NCBI GenBank assembly: GCA_035415725.1
Contig: DAOOGN010000105.1
Span: 1-13,115 of the forward strand
DNA: 13,115 nucleotides
Source: DSWT01 sp035415725
GTDB taxonomy: Bacteria > Chloroflexota > Anaerolineae > B4-G1 > SLSP01
Reading direction: 5' to 3'
This document shows, one piece after another, positions 1 through 6,891 of this stretch (position 1 is its first letter; each line of letters starts with the position of its first letter). Under the pieces are notes generated by a model. It was not told the DNA's origin. It saw only the letters and a program-made list of their open reading frames with translations, and ran no database searches. The position numbers were made by a program, and so were the translations under genes.

Positions 1-192
1 AAGGGGGATTTTGGGTGGGGGTGTGGCGGGCGGCGAAGCCGCCCGCCACACCCCTCTTTTGCCCCCTTCTTCCCCGCTGGCGGGGGAGAAGGGGGTTAGG
101 GGATGAGAGGGTCAGCACCTGCCGAAGGGGTAACCTGTTATGTGCCCTCCCCAAAGTCCCGTTCGCCACCTGGCAAGGGTGGCTGAATAGTT
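1..192. repeat. Intergenic hairpin-rich repeat, copy 1 (cut by window edge)
   Basis: This stretch matches 4605-4793 over nearly its whole length and in the same orientation. It holds two strong inverted repeats. The first has 17-bp arms at 18-34 and 38-54 around a GAA loop. The second has arms at 62-76 and 81-95, with one T.G pair, around a 4-nt loop. Beyond the hairpins the similarity continues through a variable patch (about 114-148) into a conserved tail (about 149-190). It encodes no credible protein. Its left end is outside the window, so the left terminal inverted repeat seen in copy 2 cannot be checked here. It resembles small non-autonomous mobile or palindromic intergenic elements, but no transposase is present. 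Confidence 0.85.
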
Positions 193-212
193 ACGTATAA
201 AGAATCAGTGCA

Positions 213-229
213 ATCCGTGTCATCCGTGG
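213..229. repeat. Short ATCCGTG direct repeat
   Basis: ATCCGTG occurs at 213-219 and again at 223-229, between repeat copy 1 and the end of the receiver gene. Degenerate ATCCGTG strings of this kind are, from memory, common intergenic filler in several bacterial genomes. No function can be assigned. The rest of 193-284 shows nothing else I can recognise. Confidence 0.35.
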
Positions 230-284
230 CAAAGATCAAAGCCGTTTTTCCAGCACCACGCAAAGTCCCCGAGAGCCACGAATC

Positions 285-683
285 TTAACGGGGGTGGGTG
301 GGTTCGGTGATGCTTAAGTCAACACCCACATCGGTCAAGGCGGCCTGGAAATCGTCGTAGAGGATGGGCTTGCGCAGATAGAGCGCTGCGCCTTCGTCCA
401 GGCAATACTCGGCTTCCTCGGTCCAGGAACAAAGGATGACGGGGATGGGGCGCGTCACAGGATGCGCTTTGAGCGCGTTCAGGATTTCCAATCCCTTGCC
501 GCCGGGGGCGTCTAGCTCGACGATCACCACAACGGGGGTTTCCTGCAAGGCAATACCCAGAGCATCTTCCGCAAAATGCACCAATACCACAGGATAGGCG
601 ATCTTCTGTGCATAGCGTTGCATCAGATAGCAGAAACTCGCGTCATCGCCGACAACCATCAGGGGTGATAGTAATGAGGACAT
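285..683 (-). CDS. Stand-alone receiver (CheY-like) protein with Glu at the phosphorylation site
   Basis: This encodes a 132-residue single-domain response regulator with no output domain. The receiver fold is visible: beta-1 ends in the acidic pair D13-D14 (VVGDD), S86 sits at the Thr/Ser switch position (VILCS), and K105 is the conserved lysine (LRKP). The residue after beta-3 (VVVIV), which is normally the phospho-accepting Asp, is E56. The spacing to P60 (E-L-D-A-P) matches the usual D-L-x-x-P, so E56 is the aligned position. Glu there usually prevents phosphorylation or mimics it. The chosen start is the ATG at 683, preceded by GAGGAT at 687-692. An in-frame ATG at 701 has no ribosome-binding site. 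It lies about 120 bp downstream of the hybrid kinase gene on the same strand, so it may be co-transcribed with it. The receiver assignment is firm; the partner is inferred from position. Confidence 0.88.
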   Translation of the reverse strand: MSSLLSPLMVVGDDASFCYLMQRYAQKIAYPVVLVHFAEDALGIALQETPVVVIVELDAPGGKGLEILNALKAHPVTRPIPVILCSWTEEAEYCLDEGAALYLRKPILYDDFQAALTDVGVDLSITEPTHPR

Positions 684-807
684 CCCATCCTCGCCATCCA
701 TTCATGAAACGTGATTCCCAAAACGTAAAGCATGATGCGTGAGCTTGTTAAGGGGCCTTACGCTTTGCCTATGTTTCTACTGTAGCATTCCATACGGCAA
801 AAGTCTT

Positions 808-3800
808 TCACTTTTCGGACGACTTCTTGCATTTTTCGGACAATTTGCCGTTTCCGGGGTCTCCACATTGATAAGCGCGCGGCGATATGCCCATTTCCTC
901 GTGGAAAACACGGGTGAAATATCCACCGCTGGAAAAGCCCACCTCCAGGGCGATCTCGGTAATGCCCTTATCGCCACTCTCCAGCAGTGTTTTGGCTTGC
1001 CTGATACGGTAGCGGTTGAGGTAGGTTATCGGCGTCACCCCGACTTCTTGCTGGAAGCAACGGGTGAGATGGCGCTCGCTCAGCCCGACGTGGGCGGCAA
1101 TCTCCCCGCGCGTCAGAGGCTCCATGTAATGGGTATGGATGAAAGCCATCGCCTTGTGGACCAGCCGCTGGATGTCCGAGACAGTCCGGCGGCGGCGCGT
1201 CAATACCGCCTCGATGTGTTGTAAGGTTTCCTGAGCGCTGAATAATCCTTTGCTCAGGATGCTGACCGTACCGCGATTGAGCCGCGCCATATCCTCTTCG
1301 GTCAAAACCTGCGCTGTGACAATGACCACCGGGATGTTGCGAGTTGTCGGTTCGGCCCGCATCGCCTCCAACACGCCGAAGCCGTCCAGTTCCGGCATCA
1401 TCAAATCCAACAACACCAGGTCAGGACGCTCCTGATCCATGATGCGCAGCGCTTCCAATCCATGGCGGGCCTGTAACACCTGACAATGAGGCAATTGCGT
1501 TTGCACGATGCGCGTGTGCATATCCAAGATATTGGCGTCGTCTTCTACGATGAGAATCTTTCTGGCGTCCGCTGTGTCAGTTGGCTCTTCCAACAACCCC
1601 CGGCGGCTCAACATGGCGGCCAGTTGCGCCGTTTTGACCGGTTTGGTCAGAAAATCAACATCCAAAAGCGCACCGGTATCGTCGTCTCTGTCCAACGTGT
1701 AAAACAAGACCGGGATATGACAGGTCTGGGGGTTCTCTTTGAACAGGCGCAGGATTTCCCACCCCCGCGCAGCCGTCACGGCTTGATCCAAAACGACTGC
1801 ATCCGGCGCATGGCCGGGCAACGCCGCCCGCCAATCCTCTTCCCCGTCGATCACCCGCGTGACAATCTCCATGCCCCGGCGGGTGAAGTGCTCCTGCAAA
1901 AGTTGTCCCTGGGCGGCGTCCTCAACGAACAGCCAGACTTGTTGCGACGGTGTGGCCTCAGCGGATGAGTCCGATGCAGTGAGGCGAGGGACATCTTTCA
2001 TGATCGGCAGTGTGAAGTAGAATTCGGAGCCACTGCCTTCCTCGCCGGAGGAGTGAACGCCGATGCTACCCTGGTGCATTTCGACGAGTAACTTGCAGAT
2101 CGCCAGCCCCAGTCCCAGGCCGCCATACCCGCGCGCGGTGGTGCGCTCAGACTGGCGGAATTCGTCGAAGATAACGCTTTGTTCCTGCAGCGGAATGCCC
2201 AGGCCGGTGTCGCACACTGCGATGGTCATGGTATCGGCGTCCACGGAGACGCTCAGGGTCACTTCGCCCTGTGAAGTGAATTTGATGGCGTTGTTGACCA
2301 GATTCAATACTACCTGCCGCAGGCGCAGGCGATCTCCCCACACACAGGGCAGTGTCTCCGGGATGACGGTCCGCCATGCCAGTTTCTTGTCTTGGGCAAG
2401 CTGCCGGGCGATCACGAGGACCGGTTCCAGCACTTCGGCCATGTCGAGCGGCGCACAACTCAACTGCAACTGCCCTACCTCGATGCGGGTCAGGTCCAAA
2501 ACGTCGCGGATCAGACCGTCCAGGTGCTGGGCATTGACGTAAATGCGCTCCAGGTCTTCGTGGCGGCTGCTGGTGGGGCCCCTATCGAGATCGGATTCTC
2601 GCAGTAGCAGATCGCTCAGGCCAGAGATAAGGTTCAGCGGTGTGCGCAATTCGTGGCTCACCATCGATAGGAAACGGCTTTTGAGACGATTGGCCTCTTC
2701 TGCCAGCCGTTGGCCTTCCACGGCGGCGCGGTAGAGTCGCACTCCACGCAGTGCCGCCGCCAACTGCATGGCGATGTGTCCGTATAGTTCGGAGTTCGCC
2801 ATGGCGAAAGCCACCAAACCCAGACATTCTTCCTGGAGCAGTAGCGGGGTCAAGACCAGATGAAAGGGCCGGTCGGCAGGATACAGGCCCGGCGGTGGAA
2901 AGGCGCGAGTGGGGAAACGACGGGAGACCGCCGCGTGATCCGGCGCAGCCTGGATCACACTCCACGCCACCGGATCGCTCCCTTCCGCTTCGTAAAAGGC
3001 GACGACGGCATGAGCAATCCCCAGGGGGGGCAATATGTCCATCAATGCGGCGAAAACGTCGGCCTCTTCTTGCGCGACATGGAAACGCGCCGTCATTTCG
3101 TTGACCTGAAAGTTGGCATTGGCTTGTTGCACTATATAGCGTGCGTGTTGCCCCTGCGTTGTTGCGCTGACGGCTGCCCGGGCAGCATGGAACATATCCT
3201 CGATCTGGCGCATGCTCATGGGGGTGGAGGCATATTCCGGCCAATCCGGTAGCCGCTCGCGCAGGATGGAAAGCGCTGCCTGCCATCCCTGGTGGAGATC
3301 GTCCCTGGCCCCTATGAGGTCAAGAATGGAGCGGAGGGCGCGTTGAAAAATCTGCGGTTCGCCCTGGCGCAGGCTATCCCGACACGCCGTCGTCAAACGT
3401 TCGCTCAACGTTTGCACTTCGCGCCAGTTCAGACACTGCGTGTCATTATAAATCGCCTCGGTCAAGGCGGTTGTCACGGCGTCCGGATTCCCGGAAGCAT
3501 CGCTGCCGGCCGGCCAGACGGTGGGCAGGCCGGGTGCTTCTCCAAACGCGCACCCACACGATTCACGCACGACCAGCCGTGTGGGAACCCGCTTGATCAC
3601 AACATCTTGGTGCTGCCCGCGCAAGTATTCGAGCAAGAGCAGGACAGACTGATACCCCATCTCGAAAATGGGATAATGCACCGTGGTAAGCTGTGACGCC
3701 AGGGCACGAGCTTCGACGCGGTCGTCAAAACCGATCAGCGCGACATCTTGCGGCACGGAGAGTTTCGCTTCATGGAGCGCCTCCCATGCGCCGACGGCGG

Positions 3801-4449
3801 ACAGATCGTTGCTGGCAACTACCGCCGAAAAGGGGACGCCGCTGCGCAAAATCTGCTTCATCGCCTCTCGTCCCCCCGGCGTGGTATGAGAACCATAGGC
3901 GAGAAGCGCCGGGGGCGACTCCAGGCCGTGCTCGGCGAGAAACGTTTGGTAGGCTCTTTGCCGATCCACGCTGTCCCCCGCAACCTCGCTTTTGTGCCCG
4001 GCGATAAATGCAATATGTCGATGGCCATGGGCAAGCAGATGTTCCAACGCCTGACGCATCCCAAATTCATTGTCGGGAACGACCGAGGGACCGTCTTCAC
4101 CGGAACCGGCGAAGACGACAGGATACCCCTGGCTACGCAGGGCCTGGAAATACGGCGTGCCCTTGTCGCAAGCCACAACGGGAGGCGCGACGATCAGCCC
4201 GTCTGTATTCCACGGACCAACCGGCACAAAATCGGCTTCCTTGATCAACATAGGCCAGGCCGGACGGCCCAGGCCAACGCCGCGCGGCGAACCGATGCCG
4301 TAGGCCAGCAACAGATTGCAGTCCTGATCCTGCACGGCTGCGTGGATGCCCCGAAATACCTGTTGTAAGAAACTATCCGGCGTCCCGGCATGCACCTGCC
4401 ATCCGGCAATGACACCAATCGTGGGTCGTGTCTGCTTACTGCGCGTCAC
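808..4449 (-). CDS. Cytoplasmic hybrid histidine kinase: LacI-type sensor, GAF-like, HisKA-HATPase, two receivers, AraC DNA-binding domain
   Basis: About 1213 residues forming a complete one-protein signalling chain. Residues 8-300 are a LacI/PurR-type periplasmic-binding fold (VIAGW, DGLIVAPP, ASNDLSAVGAWEAL, DVALIGFDD) without the N-terminal LacI helix-turn-helix. They end in R-E-S-C-G-C (295-300). Next come a helical linker and a GAF-like region (about 457-570). The kinase core has SHELRTP with phospho-accepting H599, an N box (NNAIKF), DTGLG at 747-751 and a GYGGLGLGLAI nucleotide loop. Receiver 1 keeps D844, D888, T918 and K936. Receiver 2 keeps D970/D971, D1015, T1045 and K1067. The C-terminus (about 1094-1194) is an AraC/XylS double helix-turn-helix. 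No signal peptide or membrane segment is seen, so it should bind a cytoplasmic ligand, probably a sugar or sugar acid. The start is GTG at 4449, 5 nt after AAGGTGA (4455-4461). The upstream GTG at 4458 overlaps that site. The divergent uxuA promoter is the likely target. Confidence 0.93.
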   Translation of the reverse strand: MTRSKQTRPTIGVIAGWQVHAGTPDSFLQQVFRGIHAAVQDQDCNLLLAYGIGSPRGVGLGRPAWPMLIKEADFVPVGPWNTDGLIVAPPVVACDKGTPYFQALRSQGYPVVFAGSGEDGPSVVPDNEFGMRQALEHLLAHGHRHIAFIAGHKSEVAGDSVDRQRAYQTFLAEHGLESPPALLAYGSHTTPGGREAMKQILRSGVPFSAVVASNDLSAVGAWEALHEAKLSVPQDVALIGFDDRVEARALASQLTTVHYPIFEMGYQSVLLLLEYLRGQHQDVVIKRVPTRLVVRESCGCAFGEAPGLPTVWPAGSDASGNPDAVTTALTEAIYNDTQCLNWREVQTLSERLTTACRDSLRQGEPQIFQRALRSILDLIGARDDLHQGWQAALSILRERLPDWPEYASTPMSMRQIEDMFHAARAAVSATTQGQHARYIVQQANANFQVNEMTARFHVAQEEADVFAALMDILPPLGIAHAVVAFYEAEGSDPVAWSVIQAAPDHAAVSRRFPTRAFPPPGLYPADRPFHLVLTPLLLQEECLGLVAFAMANSELYGHIAMQLAAALRGVRLYRAAVEGQRLAEEANRLKSRFLSMVSHELRTPLNLISGLSDLLLRESDLDRGPTSSRHEDLERIYVNAQHLDGLIRDVLDLTRIEVGQLQLSCAPLDMAEVLEPVLVIARQLAQDKKLAWRTVIPETLPCVWGDRLRLRQVVLNLVNNAIKFTSQGEVTLSVSVDADTMTIAVCDTGLGIPLQEQSVIFDEFRQSERTTARGYGGLGLGLAICKLLVEMHQGSIGVHSSGEEGSGSEFYFTLPIMKDVPRLTASDSSAEATPSQQVWLFVEDAAQGQLLQEHFTRRGMEIVTRVIDGEEDWRAALPGHAPDAVVLDQAVTAARGWEILRLFKENPQTCHIPVLFYTLDRDDDTGALLDVDFLTKPVKTAQLAAMLSRRGLLEEPTDTADARKILIVEDDANILDMHTRIVQTQLPHCQVLQARHGLEALRIMDQERPDLVLLDLMMPELDGFGVLEAMRAEPTTRNIPVVIVTAQVLTEEDMARLNRGTVSILSKGLFSAQETLQHIEAVLTRRRRTVSDIQRLVHKAMAFIHTHYMEPLTRGEIAAHVGLSERHLTRCFQQEVGVTPITYLNRYRIRQAKTLLESGDKGITEIALEVGFSSGGYFTRVFHEEMGISPRAYQCGDPGNGKLSEKCKKSSEK

Positions 4450-4575
4450 ACCTTTCACCTTATAGAGAAAAGGTATCTATTCAGGCCAGTCAACCTGACT
4501 AAGCCACTTATTCCCTATGCCAGGTTTGGCGTAGACTTTGGTAGGCCAGGTGCTTCTGTATGACATTTCTATAAG

Positions 4576-4602
4576 CCCATCCCCCCTACCCCCCTTCCCC
4601 CC
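4576..4602 (-). other. Four-run G-quadruplex motif
   Basis: Read on the minus strand there are four G runs of 6, 6, 6 and 3 bases separated by AA, TA and AT. This is a textbook G-quadruplex consensus with very short loops. The plus strand is the matching C-rich i-motif type. It lies about 130 bp upstream of the kinase start, on the kinase's coding strand, and overlaps the left terminal inverted repeat of repeat copy 2. It may simply be part of the repeat. Folding in the cell is not shown by sequence alone. Confidence 0.6.
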
Positions 4603-4793
4603 AGGAAGGGGGATTTTTGGTGGGGGTGTGGCGGGCGGCTTCGCCGCCCGCCACACCCCCTCTTTTTTGCCCCCTTCTCCTCCGCTGGCGGGGGAGAAGG
4701 GGGTTGGGGGATGAGAGGGTCAGAAGTGCCAACCCCTTAGGCACTCTCTCCAAAGTCCCGTTCGCCACCTGGTAAGGATGGCTGAATAGTGAC
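4578..4793. repeat. Intergenic hairpin-rich repeat, copy 2, with terminal inverted repeats
   Basis: The palindromic core (4578-4713, 136 bp) begins CATCCCCC and ends GGGGGATG. The imperfect inverted repeat continues inwards (ACCCCC, then TTC; mirrored by GAA, then GGGGGTT), like the ends of a miniature inverted-repeat element. Inside are an 18-bp perfect stem (4622-4639 with 4643-4660, loop TTC) and a 15-bp stem with one T.G pair (4670-4684 with 4689-4703). A conserved tail to about 4793 is shared with copy 1. Together with the adjacent promoter region it fills most of the 520-bp gap between the kinase and uxuA. No target-site duplication is obvious. Confidence 0.85.
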
Positions 4794-4874
4794 TCACCTT
4801 GTAGAGGAAAGAATATCATCATCAGGTAGATTTGACAAATGGCCGGCCCGGGAGCACAGGTTTGCAGTATGGAG

Positions 4875-4903
4875 TTGACCAGATGGGAATTTGGATGTAT
4901 AAG
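4875..4903 (+). promoter_or_regulatory. Sigma70-type promoter for uxuA
   Basis: TTGACC (4875-4880) and TATAAG (4898-4903) are separated by 17 bp, each matching the consensus at five of six positions. Transcription would begin near 4910, giving a leader of about 70 nt before the ATG at 4981. That also argues against the in-frame ATG at 4915 as the start. A perfect TTGACA at 4832-4837 has no matching -10 box at the right distance. Confidence 0.6.
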
Positions 4904-4968
4904 TTGGGGCATCATTGCATGAGCTATCAGCCATCATAAATCAAGCATCCAGTATCACATTCACACGC

Positions 4969-4974
4969 GGAGGA
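4969..4974 (+). promoter_or_regulatory. Ribosome binding site that decides the uxuA start
   Basis: GGAGGA at 4969-4974 lies 6 nt before the ATG at 4981. No comparable site precedes the earlier in-frame ATG at 4915, so the shorter protein is preferred. Confidence 0.8.
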
Positions 4975-4980
4975 AAAACT

Positions 4981-5997
4981 ATGTTGATCGACCGACCCGA
5001 CATTGAATCGGGCATCAAAATTGCGGCGCAGGTCACACCGGAACCGACAGAGGATGACCTTGCCTTCATCCAACAGATGGGGGTGGGTTACGTGGTGTTG
5101 TGGACCGATGCCACAAAATCGAGCTATGAGTATTACGCCAGCCGCCGCCAGTTGTTCGAGGATCACGGCCTCAAGGTCTACGGCTTCGGCAACAGCGACG
5201 TTCACAATCAGGACGCCATTGTCCTGGGCCTGGAAAATCGCGACGCGAAGATCGAGGAGTACAAGCAGCACTTGCGCCATCTGGGCCAGGCGGGGATTCC
5301 CTACACGACTTATGCGCACATGGCAAACGGCATCTGGAGCACCGAGCCAGAGTTGACACGCGGCGGCGCGCCGGCGCGGGCATTCAACCTTGAGAAGGCC
5401 AAAGCGGGTCACTGGCATGGCCGGCAGTACCCCATGCCTTTCACGCACGGGCGTCCGTACAGCGAAGAGGAAATCTGGGACAACTTCGCGTATTTCATCA
5501 AGCAGGTCGTCCCCGTCGCCGAGGAGGCCGGCGTCAAAATCGGCATTCATCCCGACGATCCACCTGTGCCGGAACTGGGCGGCATTCCGCGCTGTATCTT
5601 TGGCAACTTCGAGGGTTATCGTCGCGCTATCGAGATGGCTAACAGTCCTAACGTAGGTCTGTGTCTCTGCGTCGGCTGTTGGTTAGAGGGCGGCGCCTGG
5701 ATGGGCAAGGACGTCTTTGAGACGATCCAGTACTTCGGCGAGCGGCAGAAACTGTTCAAGATTCACTTCCGCAATGTCAACCGGCCGCTTCCCTATTTCG
5801 TGGAGACTTTTCTCGATGACGGCTACATGGATATGTACCGGGTGATGCGCGCCCTGCGCGAGGTGAACTTCGACGGCGTCGTTATTGCTGATCACATCCC
5901 CCTGATGGCGAAGGATCACAAAGTGGGGACGGCGTTCAGCATCGGCTATATGAAGGCGCTCGTCGAGCGGGCCAACGCCGAATTCGCCCCGGCATAG
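4981..5997 (+). CDS. uxuA: D-mannonate dehydratase
   Basis: A 338-residue TIM-barrel enzyme that dehydrates D-mannonate to 2-keto-3-deoxy-D-gluconate in hexuronate (glucuronate) catabolism, in the cytoplasm and dependent on a divalent metal. Family signatures are visible: HPDDPP at 190-195, GLCLCVGC with C230, KIHFRN with H262, and IADHIP with D304-H305. H190, C230, H262 and D304 correspond to the His-Cys-His-Asp metal site known for the family. It is shorter than the E. coli enzyme (about 394 residues), like the compact UxuA forms of other bacteria. The start is set by the GGAGGA site; the open frame extends back to 4915 without support. It is divergent from the hybrid kinase and 128 bp upstream of the RraA-family gene. 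The fold assignment is firm. Specificity for mannonate rather than a related aldonate is likely but not proven by sequence. Confidence 0.92.
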   Translation: MLIDRPDIESGIKIAAQVTPEPTEDDLAFIQQMGVGYVVLWTDATKSSYEYYASRRQLFEDHGLKVYGFGNSDVHNQDAIVLGLENRDAKIEEYKQHLRHLGQAGIPYTTYAHMANGIWSTEPELTRGGAPARAFNLEKAKAGHWHGRQYPMPFTHGRPYSEEEIWDNFAYFIKQVVPVAEEAGVKIGIHPDDPPVPELGGIPRCIFGNFEGYRRAIEMANSPNVGLCLCVGCWLEGGAWMGKDVFETIQYFGERQKLFKIHFRNVNRPLPYFVETFLDDGYMDMYRVMRALREVNFDGVVIADHIPLMAKDHKVGTAFSIGYMKALVERANAEFAPA

Positions 5998-6034
5998 CCA
6001 GACATCCCAGGTAACTCTTCAGCTCTCCTTGCCG

Positions 6035-6093
6035 GGGGGTGAAGGGGAAATGAAAACTTTTCACCCCGAAGGGCACAAAGAATTTGTGCTTTT
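6035..6093 (+). promoter_or_regulatory. Two hairpins in the uxuA-rraA gap
   Basis: GGGGTGAA (6035-6042) pairs with TTCACCCC (6060-6067) across a 17-nt loop. GCACAAA (6073-6079) pairs perfectly with TTTGTGC (6083-6089) across a GAA loop and is followed by TTTT. The second resembles a weak intrinsic terminator or a processing or stabilising hairpin between two co-transcribed genes. Either could lower expression of the downstream gene. Both stems are short, so the call is tentative. Confidence 0.4.
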
Positions 6094-6125
6094 CTCTGGG
6101 GTTATTTTCAAGGGAGTAGAACATC

Positions 6126-6854
6126 ATGTCAGACGATCAACAACCTTCGATTTTGGAATTACAGGCCCGCTGGGACAAGATTCGCGTGGCGAATCTCTAC
6201 GACGCGCTGGACCAGATGGGTTATGGCGATCAATGTATCGATTTAGGCATCCGTCCGCTGTCCCCTCACCAGCATTTGGCGGGGATGGCCGTGACGGTGC
6301 GCGGCAGCCGCGACCCGTCCACTTGGGAGGAGAAGAAAGCGGCGTTGGAGAAGGCGGAAGCGGAGGGCAAACCTGTGGTAAGCGGGCCGCCTCTGCACGA
6401 ATGTCTTTTCCCAGGCTGTGTGGTCGTAGTGGATGGTGGCGGCGAACTGCACACCGGCAAGTTCGGCGAGATGACGAGTTGGGACCTGAAGCAGCGCGGC
6501 GCGATGGGCATTGTCATCGACGGCTTCATCCGCGACCTGTGGGGGCTGGAAATTATCCCCCACTACACAGTCTGCGCCAGAGGAACGTCGCCCATCGAGT
6601 CGGCCAAACGCTGGAGCATCACCGCGGTCAACGTCCCAATCGGGATGCCCGGCACGCTTACTAGTATGGTGCGCGTGCGTCCCGGTGACTGGATCGTCGC
6701 CGAGGCAGATGGCGTCATCGTTGTTCCGCAGGAGATAGCACTGGAAGTCCTGGTAAAGGCCGAGGAGATCGAGGTTCGTGAGCAGGGCATGCGCGAGGAT
6801 TTTGCGCAAGGGATGTCGTTCCAGGAAGCCTACGAGAAATGGGGAAGGGCGTAG
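6126..6854 (+). CDS. RraA / HMG-aldolase family protein
   Basis: A 242-residue member of the RraA-like superfamily. It covers RraA, which binds RNase E in E. coli, and class II pyruvate aldolases such as 4-hydroxy-4-methyl-2-oxoglutarate aldolase. The catalytic signature is present: GEMTSWDLKQRGAMGIVIDG (114-133) followed by R136-D137, the substrate-binding Arg and metal-binding Asp of the aldolases. Keeping these residues and adding about 80 residues relative to E. coli RraA points to an enzyme rather than an RNase E inhibitor. It follows uxuA on the same strand. By context it may act on a 2-keto acid from the same pathway, for example by retro-aldol cleavage or decarboxylation; this is inference. 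The start ATG follows AGGGAG (6111-6116) by 9 nt. It converges on rel with only 37 bp between stop codons and no clear terminator. Confidence 0.85.
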   Translation: MSDDQQPSILELQARWDKIRVANLYDALDQMGYGDQCIDLGIRPLSPHQHLAGMAVTVRGSRDPSTWEEKKAALEKAEAEGKPVVSGPPLHECLFPGCVVVVDGGGELHTGKFGEMTSWDLKQRGAMGIVIDGFIRDLWGLEIIPHYTVCARGTSPIESAKRWSITAVNVPIGMPGTLTSMVRVRPGDWIVAEADGVIVVPQEIALEVLVKAEEIEVREQGMREDFAQGMSFQEAYEKWGRA

Positions 6855-6891
6855 CGATTTTAGATTTCCGACCAAGAACTTAACTTGAAGG

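Noticed and set aside
15..200. Open frame of 61 codons inside repeat copy 1
   Set aside because: It runs through two hairpins and low-complexity G/C tracts and is not kept as an open frame in copy 2.
2582..3286. Minus-strand 234-codon frame inside the kinase in another reading frame
   Set aside because: It is an out-of-frame shadow rich in Arg, Gly and Pro, overlapping the GAF-like region and start of the kinase core.
739..4368. Several plus-strand open frames opposite the hybrid kinase (up to 206 codons)
   Set aside because: They are antisense to clearly conserved kinase, receiver and AraC domains and show no recognisable domain or ribosome-binding site.
3540..4449. Separate LacI-family repressor gene
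   Set aside because: The LacI-like region lacks the N-terminal helix-turn-helix and is fused in frame to the kinase with no stop or frameshift.
4915..4980. Longer uxuA start at the ATG at 4915
   Set aside because: It has no ribosome-binding site, lies only about 5 nt after the predicted transcription start, and adds residues not typical of the family. GGAGGA before 4981 decides the start.
4927..5550. Minus-strand 207-codon frame opposite uxuA
   Set aside because: It is antisense to the conserved mannonate dehydratase barrel; no family features.
6126..6854. True RraA, regulator of RNase E
   Set aside because: The protein is longer than E. coli RraA, keeps the Arg-Asp aldolase pair and sits with uxuA, so the RNase E role is not supported by this sequence.
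6029..6875. Frames of about 210 codons overlapping the RraA-family gene on both strands
   Set aside because: They are shadows of the real gene in other frames; the plus-strand one includes the hairpin gap and is rich in Arg and Gly.
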